The notes under the pieces are model-generated. The model did not search any database. It saw nothing but the letters and a program-made list of their open reading frames with translations, and was not told where the DNA came from. A DNA stretch of 7,580 bases from a bacterium (lineage in GTDB: Bacteria; Chloroflexota; Dormibacteria; UBA8260; Bog-877), in the NCBI GenBank assembly GCA_021791455.1, contig JAJYWM010000277.1, positions 1 through 7,580 on the forward strand, read 5' to 3'. Every line of letters begins with the position of its first letter. The stretch's first letter is position 1. Made by a program: the position numbers and the translations under genes. Shown here one piece after another: positions 1-6,900 of this stretch.

Positions 1-239
1 GGGCGATCCAGCTTCCCGGCAGCGGCTTGCCGATCGTGCTGCTCAGCGCGCGCCACACCGTGGGCGGCTATCCAAAGCTGGGTGTGGTCGGGCCCATGGG
101 CATCTGCACCCTCGCTCAGGCGACACCGGGGACGAAAGTCGCCTTTGAGCTGGTGGAGTCCGACCAGCTGGCCAGGGAGGCCAGGGGTTGGCTTGCAGCT
201 CTGGAATGGCCCGAGGTGTGCACCGACGGGGTCCTGTGA
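1..239 (+). CDS. pxpC: PxpC/KipA-family protein, C-terminal fragment (5-oxoprolinase subunit C-like)
   Basis: This is the 3' end of a gene entering from the left edge, read in the frame whose first complete codon is at position 3, with a TGA stop at 237-239. The visible 78 residues begin AIQLPGSGLPIVLL and contain ARHTVGGYPKLGVV. This matches the conserved C-terminal block of the PxpC/KipA/urea amidolyase C-domain family (pattern QxPGxGxPIVLLxxxxTxGGYPKIxxV), followed by the usual LAQxxPGxxVxF stretch. In that family PxpC works with PxpA and PxpB to cleave 5-oxoproline to glutamate using ATP; related proteins act in urea or allophanate metabolism or bind the KipI kinase inhibitor. The fragment cannot separate these subfamilies, so the symbol is provisional. 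A hairpin follows the stop directly. Partners pxpA and pxpB, if present, would lie to the left of the window. Confidence 0.75.
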   Translation, partial: AIQLPGSGLPIVLLSARHTVGGYPKLGVVGPMGICTLAQATPGTKVAFELVESDQLAREARGWLAALEWPEVCTDGVL

Positions 240-240
240 G

Positions 241-267
241 CCCGGGACCCCAGCTTGTCGTCCCGGG
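241..267. terminator. Hairpin between convergent pxpC-like gene and cysH
   Basis: CCCGGGAC (241-248) is perfectly complementary to GTCCCGGG (260-267), giving an 8 bp GC stem with an 11-base loop. It begins 2 bases after the TGA of the left-hand gene and lies downstream of cysH on the other strand. There is no U-run on either side, so it is at best an unconventional or Rho-assisted terminator. Position supports the call more than sequence does. Confidence 0.35.
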
Positions 268-329
268 ACCTCGGTGCCGTCCGAGTCTTTCGCCTGCTCA
301 TCGTGATGATGCGGCTGCTCCCCACCAGC

Positions 330-992
330 TCATTCGTGAAGCCCACACTCGGTCTTGTCACTGCCTGACCAGCGGCCCGAGCGGTGATCCGCTCCGGGGG
401 CGACCGGCGAGGTGGTGGGTGCGCACCCTATGGAGAGATATCCCTGTGCTGTGAGGGGGTGTGGGGGAAGGTCGTGCTGAGCCATGTAGGCGGAGACATC
501 GACCTCGGTCCAGGCCGCCATGGGATTTACCTTCACCAGCTTTCTCCGGGAGTCCCAGCTCACGACTGGTGCCTTCGCTCTCGTGGGCGCGTCGCAGCGC
601 TTGAGCCCGGTGAGCCAGGCTGACCTGCCGCAGAGAGCCCCCAAAAGAGGGGCCACCTTGCGCCGCTGGCAGCACTCGCTGGAGCCGCACGGCCATGGAT
701 CGGCATCTGGCCCCGGGCGCACAACCCTCAGGTTCAGGTCGTAGCGGCGCTGGATCCGCGCGACATATTCGATGGTCTCGGGGAAGTGGAATCCGGTGTC
801 GAGAAAGATGACCTCCATGCGGGGCGCGACCTTCGACAGGAGATCGAGTATGACCGGGTCCTGAAAGGAGCAGGCCAGCGCACAGTCCGCACCGAACCGG
901 GCTGCGGCCCAGCGAATTGTCTCCTCAGCTCCCAGCTCCTCCAGCCGAACAGATACCGCCGTGAGATCCACTTCCGCAATTTGCTCGGCCAT
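330..992 (-). CDS. cysH: CysH, phosphoadenylyl-/adenylyl-sulfate reductase with a three-cysteine cluster motif
   Basis: CysH reduces APS or PAPS to sulfite in cytoplasmic sulfate assimilation, using thioredoxin. The 220-residue protein (family usually about 210-260) shows the nucleotide-binding SFQDPVILDLL (42-52), the LDTGFHFPET motif (64-73), a Cys-Cys pair at 107-108 followed by QRRKVAPL, the substrate-loop sequence TGLKRCDAPTRAKAP (128-142), and the catalytic C-terminal KTECGLHE with Cys216. APS reductases bind a [4Fe-4S] cluster through CC-X(about 80)-CXXC. Here the second half reads GCAPTT: Cys190 is present but residue 193 is Thr. PAPS reductases lack the cluster and have threonines there. 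Start: the ATG at 990-992 gives MAEQ and is preceded by AAGGGGAAGGG; an in-frame ATG at 1082 would add 30 residues that look unlike the family. The gene diverges from cysDN. APS versus PAPS specificity is not settled. Confidence 0.93.
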   Translation of the reverse strand: MAEQIAEVDLTAVSVRLEELGAEETIRWAAARFGADCALACSFQDPVILDLLSKVAPRMEVIFLDTGFHFPETIEYVARIQRRYDLNLRVVRPGPDADPWPCGSSECCQRRKVAPLLGALCGRSAWLTGLKRCDAPTRAKAPVVSWDSRRKLVKVNPMAAWTEVDVSAYMAQHDLPPHPLTAQGYLSIGCAPTTSPVAPGADHRSGRWSGSDKTECGLHE

Positions 993-1212
993 GCCCTTCC
1001 CCTTTCTCTGGCGACCATCTCCGGCCGTCTCGCGGTCACCGAGAACCACTCGGTCCCGTGCCATCGTTCCATCCATCACCATACACGCGAATTAGCTGGT
1101 ACCATACAACTTCATCCGAGAGTATGGTTGGCGCGGTGGGCCAGCGCGGCCCGATCGGCAGCGGTCCCGGTCCCGGGTCATCGGGGACTGGCTCTCGGTC
1201 CAGGGAGGGGGG
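993..1212. promoter_or_regulatory. Divergent cysH / cysDN promoter region
   Basis: This 220 bp non-coding gap separates the start of cysH (leftward) from the start of cysD (rightward), so it must hold promoters for both unless transcription enters from elsewhere. Its centre (about 1080-1130) is clearly more AT-rich than its surroundings. It contains three ACCATAC copies and the 8 bp palindrome TGGTACCA (1097-1104). A weak leftward promoter can be drawn from ATACAA (1104-1109, read as TTGTAT) but its -10 match is poor. On the cysD side, GTCCC (1170-1174) can pair with GGGAC (1184-1188) in the probable leader. The run AGGGAGGGGGG (1202-1212) directly before the ATG is the cysD ribosome binding site. 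Confidence 0.6.
1078..1128. promoter_or_regulatory. Candidate operator: three ACCATAC sites
   Basis: ACCATAC occurs at 1078-1084 and 1101-1107 in direct orientation, and as its complement GTATGGT at 1122-1128. The starts are 23 and 21 bases apart, close to two helical turns, so the sites would lie on one face of the DNA. The second and third copies form an inverted repeat with a 14-base spacer. The location between divergent sulfate-assimilation genes suits a shared regulator, but no regulator gene is in the window and the motif matches none that I recognise with certainty. Confidence 0.4.
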
Positions 1213-2160
1213 ATGTCGGCACTGGCAAGGCGAGCCGTCTTGGACAGCGAGCGCGTCACGGCCCTCGAGGACGACTACCTCGACGGCCTGGAGAGCCACG
1301 CGGTCTTCGTGATCCGTGAGGTCGCCGCCGAGTGCGCGCGCCCGGTGGTCCTGTTCAGCGGTGGCAAGGATTCCACAGTCGTCCTGAGGCTGGTGGAGAA
1401 GGCATTCCTGCCCGAGCGGGTCCCGTTCCCGGTGCTGCACATCGACACGGGGCACAACTTTGAGGAGACCATCTCCTACCGCGACGCCACGGTGTCCAGG
1501 CTGGGGCTCCGGCTGCTGGTTGAGACGGTCCAGGACGCCATCGCCAGGCGCGTGGTGGAGGATCCCGGGCCCGGTCGTTCCCGCAATCAGCTGCAGAGCA
1601 GGACCTTGGTGGACGCCATCCGGCGTCACTGGTTCGATGCCTGCCTGGGAGGCGCCCGTCGCGACGAGGACAAGGCGAGAGCCAAGGAGAGGCTGATGTC
1701 GGTCCGCGGCGCCGACGGTGGCTGGGACCCTGCCAACCAGAGGCCGGAGCTCTGGCAGCTCTATGTCGGGCGGGTGGCGCCAGGTGAGCACCTGCGCGTG
1801 TTCCCCCTCTCCGACTGGACCGAGATTGACGTCTGGCGCTACATCCGCCGGGAGCAGCTGGTCCTTCCCTCGATCTACTTCGCCCACCGGCGCGCCGTGG
1901 TGCGCAGAGACGGGATGTGGCTCGCCGTCTCCCCGTGGGTGGTCCCCCGGGCAGGGGAGCAGGTGCAGGAGCTCAGCGTCCGGTTCCGGACAGTTGGCGA
2001 CGCGACCACCACAGGGGCGGTGCTCTCAACCGCCTCGACAGTCGAAGAGGTGATCCGGGAGTTGGCGAACTCCCGGATCAGCGAGCGGGGGCAGACCCGC
2101 GCCGACGACCAGTTCTCCGACGCGGCCATGGAGGATCGCAAGAGGGAGGGCTACTTCTGA
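1213..2160 (+). CDS. cysD: CysD, sulfate adenylyltransferase small subunit
   Basis: CysD is the catalytic subunit of heterodimeric ATP sulfurylase, forming APS and pyrophosphate from sulfate and ATP with CysN as its GTPase partner. The 315-residue product has typical family length (about 300-315). It shows the PP-loop SGGKDS (49-54), HIDTGHNFEET (76-86), a basic RAKERLMSVR stretch (156-165), the WDPxNQRPELW signature (171-181), PLSDWTEIDVWRYI (198-211) and the C-terminal AMEDRKREGYF (305-315). The ATG at 1213 follows AGGGAGGGGGG closely and gives the expected N-terminus. cysN follows at once, so the pair is surely co-transcribed. It diverges from cysH, and the shared upstream region suggests joint control. 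No break or missing key residue was noticed. Confidence 0.97.
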   Translation: MSALARRAVLDSERVTALEDDYLDGLESHAVFVIREVAAECARPVVLFSGGKDSTVVLRLVEKAFLPERVPFPVLHIDTGHNFEETISYRDATVSRLGLRLLVETVQDAIARRVVEDPGPGRSRNQLQSRTLVDAIRRHWFDACLGGARRDEDKARAKERLMSVRGADGGWDPANQRPELWQLYVGRVAPGEHLRVFPLSDWTEIDVWRYIRREQLVLPSIYFAHRRAVVRRDGMWLAVSPWVVPRAGEQVQELSVRFRTVGDATTTGAVLSTASTVEEVIRELANSRISERGQTRADDQFSDAAMEDRKREGYF

Positions 2161-2180
2161 TCCCTTCTGCCCTTGGTCAC

Positions 2181-3458
2181 GTGGCCAGACCTCTTGGTCT
2201 GCACGCGCCAGCAAAACTGCTCCGGGTCGCCGCCTTGGGAGCCGTCGACGACGGCAAGTCGACCCTGATCGGGCGGCTGCTCCACGATTCCCACCAGCTG
2301 ACGGAGGATCAGATCCAGGCGCTGGAACCAAAGGGCGTGGAGGCCGGTCCAAGACGCCTCAACCTCAGCTACGCCACCGACGGCCTGCGCGCCGAGCGCC
2401 AACAGGGGATCACGATCGACGTGGCCTACCGATATGCCACAACCGAGGCCGCCAGGCTGGTGATAGCCGATTGCCCAGGCCATCTGGTCTACACCGCCAA
2501 CATGGCGACCGGAGTCTCCACCGCGGAGGTGGCCCTGGTCGTGGTCGACGTCACCAGGGGACTTCGCGAACAGACCCGCCGGCACCTGGCGCTGGCCATC
2601 CTCTTCGGGGTCCGCCGGGTGGTCGTCGCGGTCAACAAGATGGACCTCGTGGGCTGGAGCGAGCCGGCGTGGAGGGCGACGGTCGACCAGGTCGAGGAGG
2701 TGGTGCGCCGCCTCGGCGGGGCCGCGGTGACCGCCGTCCCAGTGTCCGCGCTGCACGGCGACAACGTGGTCGAGTTCTCCAGAGAGGCGAGCTGGTACCG
2801 CGGGGTGACCGTCATGGGCTGTCTGCGCCCCACTCCCGAGCGAGTTTCTTCGAGCGGCGCCCGGCTTCCCGTCCAACTGGTGGTCCCGGGCGCTCAGGAA
2901 GAGGCCTGGGGGGCGGGACTCCTCAGTGGTGGCCCGATCGCGTTGGGTGACCCGGTCGTTGTTTTGCCGAAAGGCCAGGTCAGTCACGTGAGGGGGCTGT
3001 CTGCACTTGGAAGTCCGGTGCCCCGGGCGCTGGTCGGCCGGTCGATCCAAATCCTTCTCGACGATGGGGTCGCACTCCACCGGGGAGACATGGTGTCCGA
3101 AGTCGGGAGGGCTGCTGCGGTGGTGGTGGAGGCGGATACCACCTTGTGCTGGTTCGACCGCTCCCCCGCTAGGCCAGGCAGGCGGTTCCTCATCAAGCAC
3201 ACCACCAGGTTCGTGGAAGCAGTGATCTCCGCGGTCGAGGGGAGGAGGGATCTGACCAACATGGAAGTGCGGCCGGCGAGCGAGGTGGGAATGAATGACA
3301 TCGGGCTCGTGCGCTGGGAGTTCGAATCGCCTATACCCCTGGACAGCTACCGCTCCAACCGCACCACGGGGAGCTTCATTGCGGTCGATTCCAGAAGCGG
3401 CCGGACCCTGGGTGCGGCCATGGTCGCCTCCAGCCCGGCGAAGTTCCCGGGTGGTTGA
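2181..3458 (+). CDS. cysN: CysN, sulfate adenylyltransferase large (GTPase) subunit
   Basis: CysN is an EF-Tu-like GTPase that couples GTP hydrolysis to APS synthesis by CysD. From GTG 2181 it has 425 residues: P-loop GAVDDGKS (20-27), switch I region DGLRAERQQGITIDVAYRY (67-85), G3 DCPGH (97-101), G4 NKMD (152-155), G5 SALHGDN (189-195), then two beta-barrel domains ending in NRTTGSFIAVD (393-403). There is no C-terminal APS kinase domain, unlike CysNC or NodQ. After the G3 motif it reads LVYTANM, where the E. coli protein has EQYTRNM, and domain II is quite divergent. The start is uncertain. GTG 2181 has no obvious ribosome binding site, while AGAGGGAGGG at 2141-2150, at the end of cysD, would suit a CTG at 2157 overlapping the cysD stop. 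The frame is open back to 1917, inside cysD. Confidence 0.93.
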   Translation: MARPLGLHAPAKLLRVAALGAVDDGKSTLIGRLLHDSHQLTEDQIQALEPKGVEAGPRRLNLSYATDGLRAERQQGITIDVAYRYATTEAARLVIADCPGHLVYTANMATGVSTAEVALVVVDVTRGLREQTRRHLALAILFGVRRVVVAVNKMDLVGWSEPAWRATVDQVEEVVRRLGGAAVTAVPVSALHGDNVVEFSREASWYRGVTVMGCLRPTPERVSSSGARLPVQLVVPGAQEEAWGAGLLSGGPIALGDPVVVLPKGQVSHVRGLSALGSPVPRALVGRSIQILLDDGVALHRGDMVSEVGRAAAVVVEADTTLCWFDRSPARPGRRFLIKHTTRFVEAVISAVEGRRDLTNMEVRPASEVGMNDIGLVRWEFESPIPLDSYRSNRTTGSFIAVDSRSGRTLGAAMVASSPAKFPGG

Positions 3459-3627
3459 TCACTCCAGGGGCCCGGGCGAGTCCCCGGCACAGGTTCCATC
3501 TACGATGCCCGCCCAAGATGGTTGTACCGGCGAGGGCTGCCGCCGGTTGCGGTCGGAGGAGTAACCTCCTTCTGGAATGGAGTTGGCCCCGACGCGCCAA
3601 CGAAAAGCGGTATTTGGGAGGAGACAG
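3459..3627 (+). other. Spacer between cysN and the membrane-protein gene
   Basis: No strong terminator follows cysN; the best is a 5 bp stem CCGGG (3472-3476) with CCCGG (3483-3487). A 19-codon ORF (ATG 3505 to TAA 3562-3564) encodes MPAQDGCTGEGCRRLRSEE without a clear ribosome binding site. GGAGG (3555-3559) can pair with CCTCC (3565-3569) across that stop codon. The strong site GGGAGGAG (3616-3623) belongs to the next gene. Read-through from cysDN into that gene is possible. Confidence 0.4.
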
Positions 3628-3888
3628 GTGAAGGCAAGACTCAGCTTCCGGCTCTGGATGGAGGTGGCCCTTGCCGCGGTCACCCTCTTCCTCGCTGTGA
3701 TCACCACCTTCTGGCAGAACTGGATCGAGATTGTCTTCCACGTCGACCCCGACCACGGAAACGGCTCCTTCGAGCGCTGGGTGGTCGGCATCGCGGCCGT
3801 TCTTTGTGTGGCGAGCGTTCTGCTGGCGAGCAGAGAGTGGCGTCGCTCCGGGCTGAGGCGCGTCGACACGGTGAAATCGAGCGCCTGA
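3628..3888 (+). CDS. Small two-helix membrane protein, function unknown
   Basis: I do not recognise a named function. The 86-residue product has two hydrophobic segments, about 10-29 (WMEVALAAVTLFLAVITTFW) and 51-67 (WVVGIAAVLCVASVLLA). Between them lies an acidic, aromatic linker NWIEIVFHVDPDHGNGSFER; basic residues sit at both ends (KARLSFR and REWRRSGLRR). By the positive-inside rule both termini should be cytoplasmic and the linker outside, a hairpin topology. Short proteins of this layout, with a WIE...VDPDxGxG linker, occur as uncharacterised proteins in Actinobacteria as far as I recall. Start: GTG 3628 lies 4 bases after GGGAGGAG (3616-3623). An in-frame ATG at 3577 would add 17 residues but has no ribosome binding site. 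The gene ends just before a strong hairpin and converges on the propeller gene. Confidence 0.75.
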   Translation: MKARLSFRLWMEVALAAVTLFLAVITTFWQNWIEIVFHVDPDHGNGSFERWVVGIAAVLCVASVLLASREWRRSGLRRVDTVKSSA

Positions 3889-3893
3889 GCCGG

Positions 3894-3931
3894 TTGGGGG
3901 GGCCACCCGCAGCGAGTGGGCGGCCCCCCAA
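3894..3931. terminator. Bidirectional hairpin terminator between convergent genes
   Basis: TTGGGGGGGCCACCC (3894-3908) pairs with GGGCGGCCCCCCAA (3918-3931), leaving one bulged G, one A/C mismatch and a 9-base loop. It starts 5 bases after the stop of the membrane-protein gene and ends 6 bases past the stop of the propeller gene on the other strand, so it is well placed to end both transcripts. There is no U-run, which is common in high-GC genomes. Confidence 0.7.
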
Positions 3932-3937
3932 CTGTCT

Positions 3938-6900
3938 CTAGGCGACCTGGGGTATTGGCGGCAGTGCCGCCTTCGTGATCGCGGCGTTGAGTGACGCCAG
4001 TTGGTCCTTGACGATGAGGTCGAGTTCCGCCACCGCGGCCTCGCTCTGGCCGAAGAGCACCTCCGCCATCTCCTTGGCCTGCTTGGTCGGCGCGGCATCG
4101 GACCTGTCGAGGGTCTGCTGCAGGGTGAAGAGGCGCCCGTCGAGTCCTGCTGCCATCTCCATCTCGTCCATCTCGCCCCGCCAGCCGGGCTGAGTGAAGG
4201 TGGCTTCCATCCTCGTCAGCTCCTTCGACAGATCTTCCACCTTGGCTTGCAGCTCCTCATCGATGTCGGCCCTCTTCTGCCACGCACCCAGGGTGTCCCG
4301 CAGTTGTCGGCAGCTCTTGAGCGCCAGGTTGAGGTCCCGCTGGTGGTCCCTGACCTGGATCAGCAGGCGGTACTGCTGCTCGTAGTCGGAGTCGGAGAGG
4401 GGAAGATTGGGGTCCTTGAGCACCTCGATATCGGCGCTTTGGACCTGGTCGCCGAGGCGCAGCTCCAGGCGGTATTTGCCCGGGGGGACGCGGGGCCCGT
4501 CCAGGCCAGTCTCTGCGGAACTGACCATGGTGCGCAGGACCTGGTTCTGCAGGGTCACCCCGCTGGCGCAGAGGTTCCAGACGTGGCGGTGCAGCCCGGC
4601 GGCGGTCTCCAGCACCTGGGACTGGAGGTCATCCATCTCGTCCGGAGTCGTGGGAGCGATCTGGCCGAGTTTGGCTGGCTTGCGGCCCCGGTAGCGTCTC
4701 AGCTCGTCTCCGCTGGCGTCGAAGATCGCCAGCTCCAACTGCTCGGGCTCCACGTCCTGGGCCAGCCGGTAGCGGATGACCACACCGTCGGGCGGGTTGT
4801 ATCCGGCATCCAGGAGCACCCGGCGCAGCGCGCCTTCAGATGAGCTCTCGACGGTTCCGAGGGCGCGGCTCACGTACTGAGTGCCCCGCTCCGTGAACGC
4901 TCCAGGTTCCCCTGTGAAGTAGCGGTGAAGTCGGTCGGGGACCAGGAGCTGGGTCTCCTTGGCCCCACCGGCCGAGGTGGCCTTGGCGACCAGGGTGACG
5001 TCGTCCAGCACCCAGAAGCCGCGGCCGTGGGTGGCTGCCACGAGCTCCCCGTGCTTGCGGGCCAGGTCGTAGATGGGAACCGGAGGCAGGTTCAGCTGCA
5101 GCGGTCGCCAGCTCTGCCCCTGATCAGTCGAGAAGTAGGGGCGGTGCTCGGTTCCCGCGTACCAGAGGCCTCGCACCTCGGGGTCGCAGCGCACCACCCG
5201 CACGAAGTCGGCCTCATCGATCCCATCGGTCACCCTGGCCCAGGTGGCACCGCCGTCGCTGGTCCGGTACAGGTAGGGGGTCCGGTCCTGGAGGCGGTAG
5301 CGATGGGCCGCCACCATGACCACGTTGGGCTCGTGCTGGGAAACCTCTATGCCCGAAATCCAGGCCCAATCAGGCAGGCCGGGAAGCTGCATCTGCTCCC
5401 AGTGCCCACCCCCGTCGTCGGAGCGGTGCAAGAGGCCGTCATCGGTGCCCACCCAGAGCACCTTGGGATCGTGGGGCGACTCGGCCAGCACCGAGGCTGT
5501 GCAGTACACCTCCGCGCCCGACGTGTCCTTCGTGATCGGGCCGCCCGAAGCCCGCAGCTTCTCCGGGTCGTTGCGGCTTAGGTCGGGGCTGATGGCGTCC
5601 CAGCTGGCGCCCTCGTCGCGGCTCACGAACACCCGCTCCCCCGCAGCGTAGAGGACCTCGGGGTCATGGCGGGACAGCACTATCGGATAGGTCCAGGCGA
5701 AACGGTGCCGCCAGGAGCTCGGATCCTCGGCGTAGGTCCACTCCGGCCAGATGGTGACCAGGCCGGTCTGACCGGAGCGGTGGTCGTGGCGGAGCAGAGG
5801 CGCCCCGCCGCCGCCGGAGCTTCCCACCGCGCCCGAGTAGACGATGTTGTCGTCGCGCGGGTCGACCGCGATGTAGCCGCTCTCCGAGTGGCCAACCTCC
5901 TCGCACTGGTCACGCAGGATGGCGCCGTACTTGGAGCGACTGGGCACCCGAATCGCGGAGTTGTCCTGCTGGGTCCCGTAGACCCGGTAGGGGAACTGAT
6001 CGTCGATCGCGAGCTTGTAGATGGCGGCCGTGGGCTGGTTGTAGATGGTGGAGAACGTCTCCGCTCCGTTGAAAGAGACGCAGGCGCCGCCGTCATTCGC
6101 CTCGATCATCCGGCGCGGATCCTTGGGATCTATCCACAGGTCGTGGTTGTCGCCATGGGGCGTCCCGATCTGAGTCCAGGTCCTCCCTCCGTCGGTGGAG
6201 CGCACGAAGTTGTAGTTCATGGCGTAGAGCGTCTCTGAGTCCTGGGGATCTGGGACGATGTGGCTGTAGTACCAGGGGCGGCCGAGGAGCGAGCGGTCGT
6301 CGGAGATGCGGTCCCAAGTCTCACCGCCGTCCTCACTGCGGAAGAGCCCACCCTGTTGATCGGCCGCCTCGATCACGGCCCACACCCGGTCCTGGCGACT
6401 TGGTGCGGTGGCTACTCCCATCCGTCCCAGCAGGGCCTTGGGAAGTCCGGGCCGGTTGGTGATGTCCGTCCAGCTGTCGCCACCATCCAGTGAACGGAAC
6501 AGGCGACTGCCCGGGCCACCACTGCTGAATTCCCAGGGCTGGCGCTGCGCCTCCCAGAGGGTGGCGTAGAGGAGTCGGGGGTTGTTGGGAGCCATCCAGA
6601 GGTCGGCGGCCCCTGCCTGAGGGGCGCCGGGAAGAACGAGCTCCCAATGCCCGCCGCCATCCCGGGAACGGTAGATTCCGCGCTGGTCCGAGGGCCCGAA
6701 GATGTCGCCCAGGGCCGCCACGTAGACCAGCTCGGGGTCGGTGGGCGAGACGCGGACGCGGGAGATCTGCAGGGTCTCAGCCAGGCCCCGGTGCTCCCAG
6801 GTACGGCCCGCGTCGGTCGAACGGTAGACTCCGTCTCCCTGGATGACGTCGTTGCGGGGGCAGGCCTCACCGGTTCCGACGAAGATCACCTGAGGATCGG

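Noticed and set aside
786..1319. 177-codon + strand frame across the cysH start and into cysD
   Set aside because: It overlaps two strongly supported genes and the regulatory region; no family resemblance.
1036..1887. 283-codon open frame on the - strand opposite cysD
   Set aside because: It is antisense to the convincing cysD gene and also crosses the cysH promoter region. Its translation is rich in Pro, Gly, Arg and His and has no recognisable motif.
2151..3200. 349-codon open frame on the - strand opposite cysN
   Set aside because: It covers cysN antisense; CysN motifs on the + strand are clear. The long frame results from GC-rich codon bias.
4001..4843. 280-codon + strand frame opposite the propeller gene
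   Set aside because: Antisense shadow of the propeller gene, whose Asp-box repeats and family motifs are on the - strand.
4925..5581. 218-codon + strand frame opposite the propeller gene
   Set aside because: Same reason: antisense shadow, no motif of its own.
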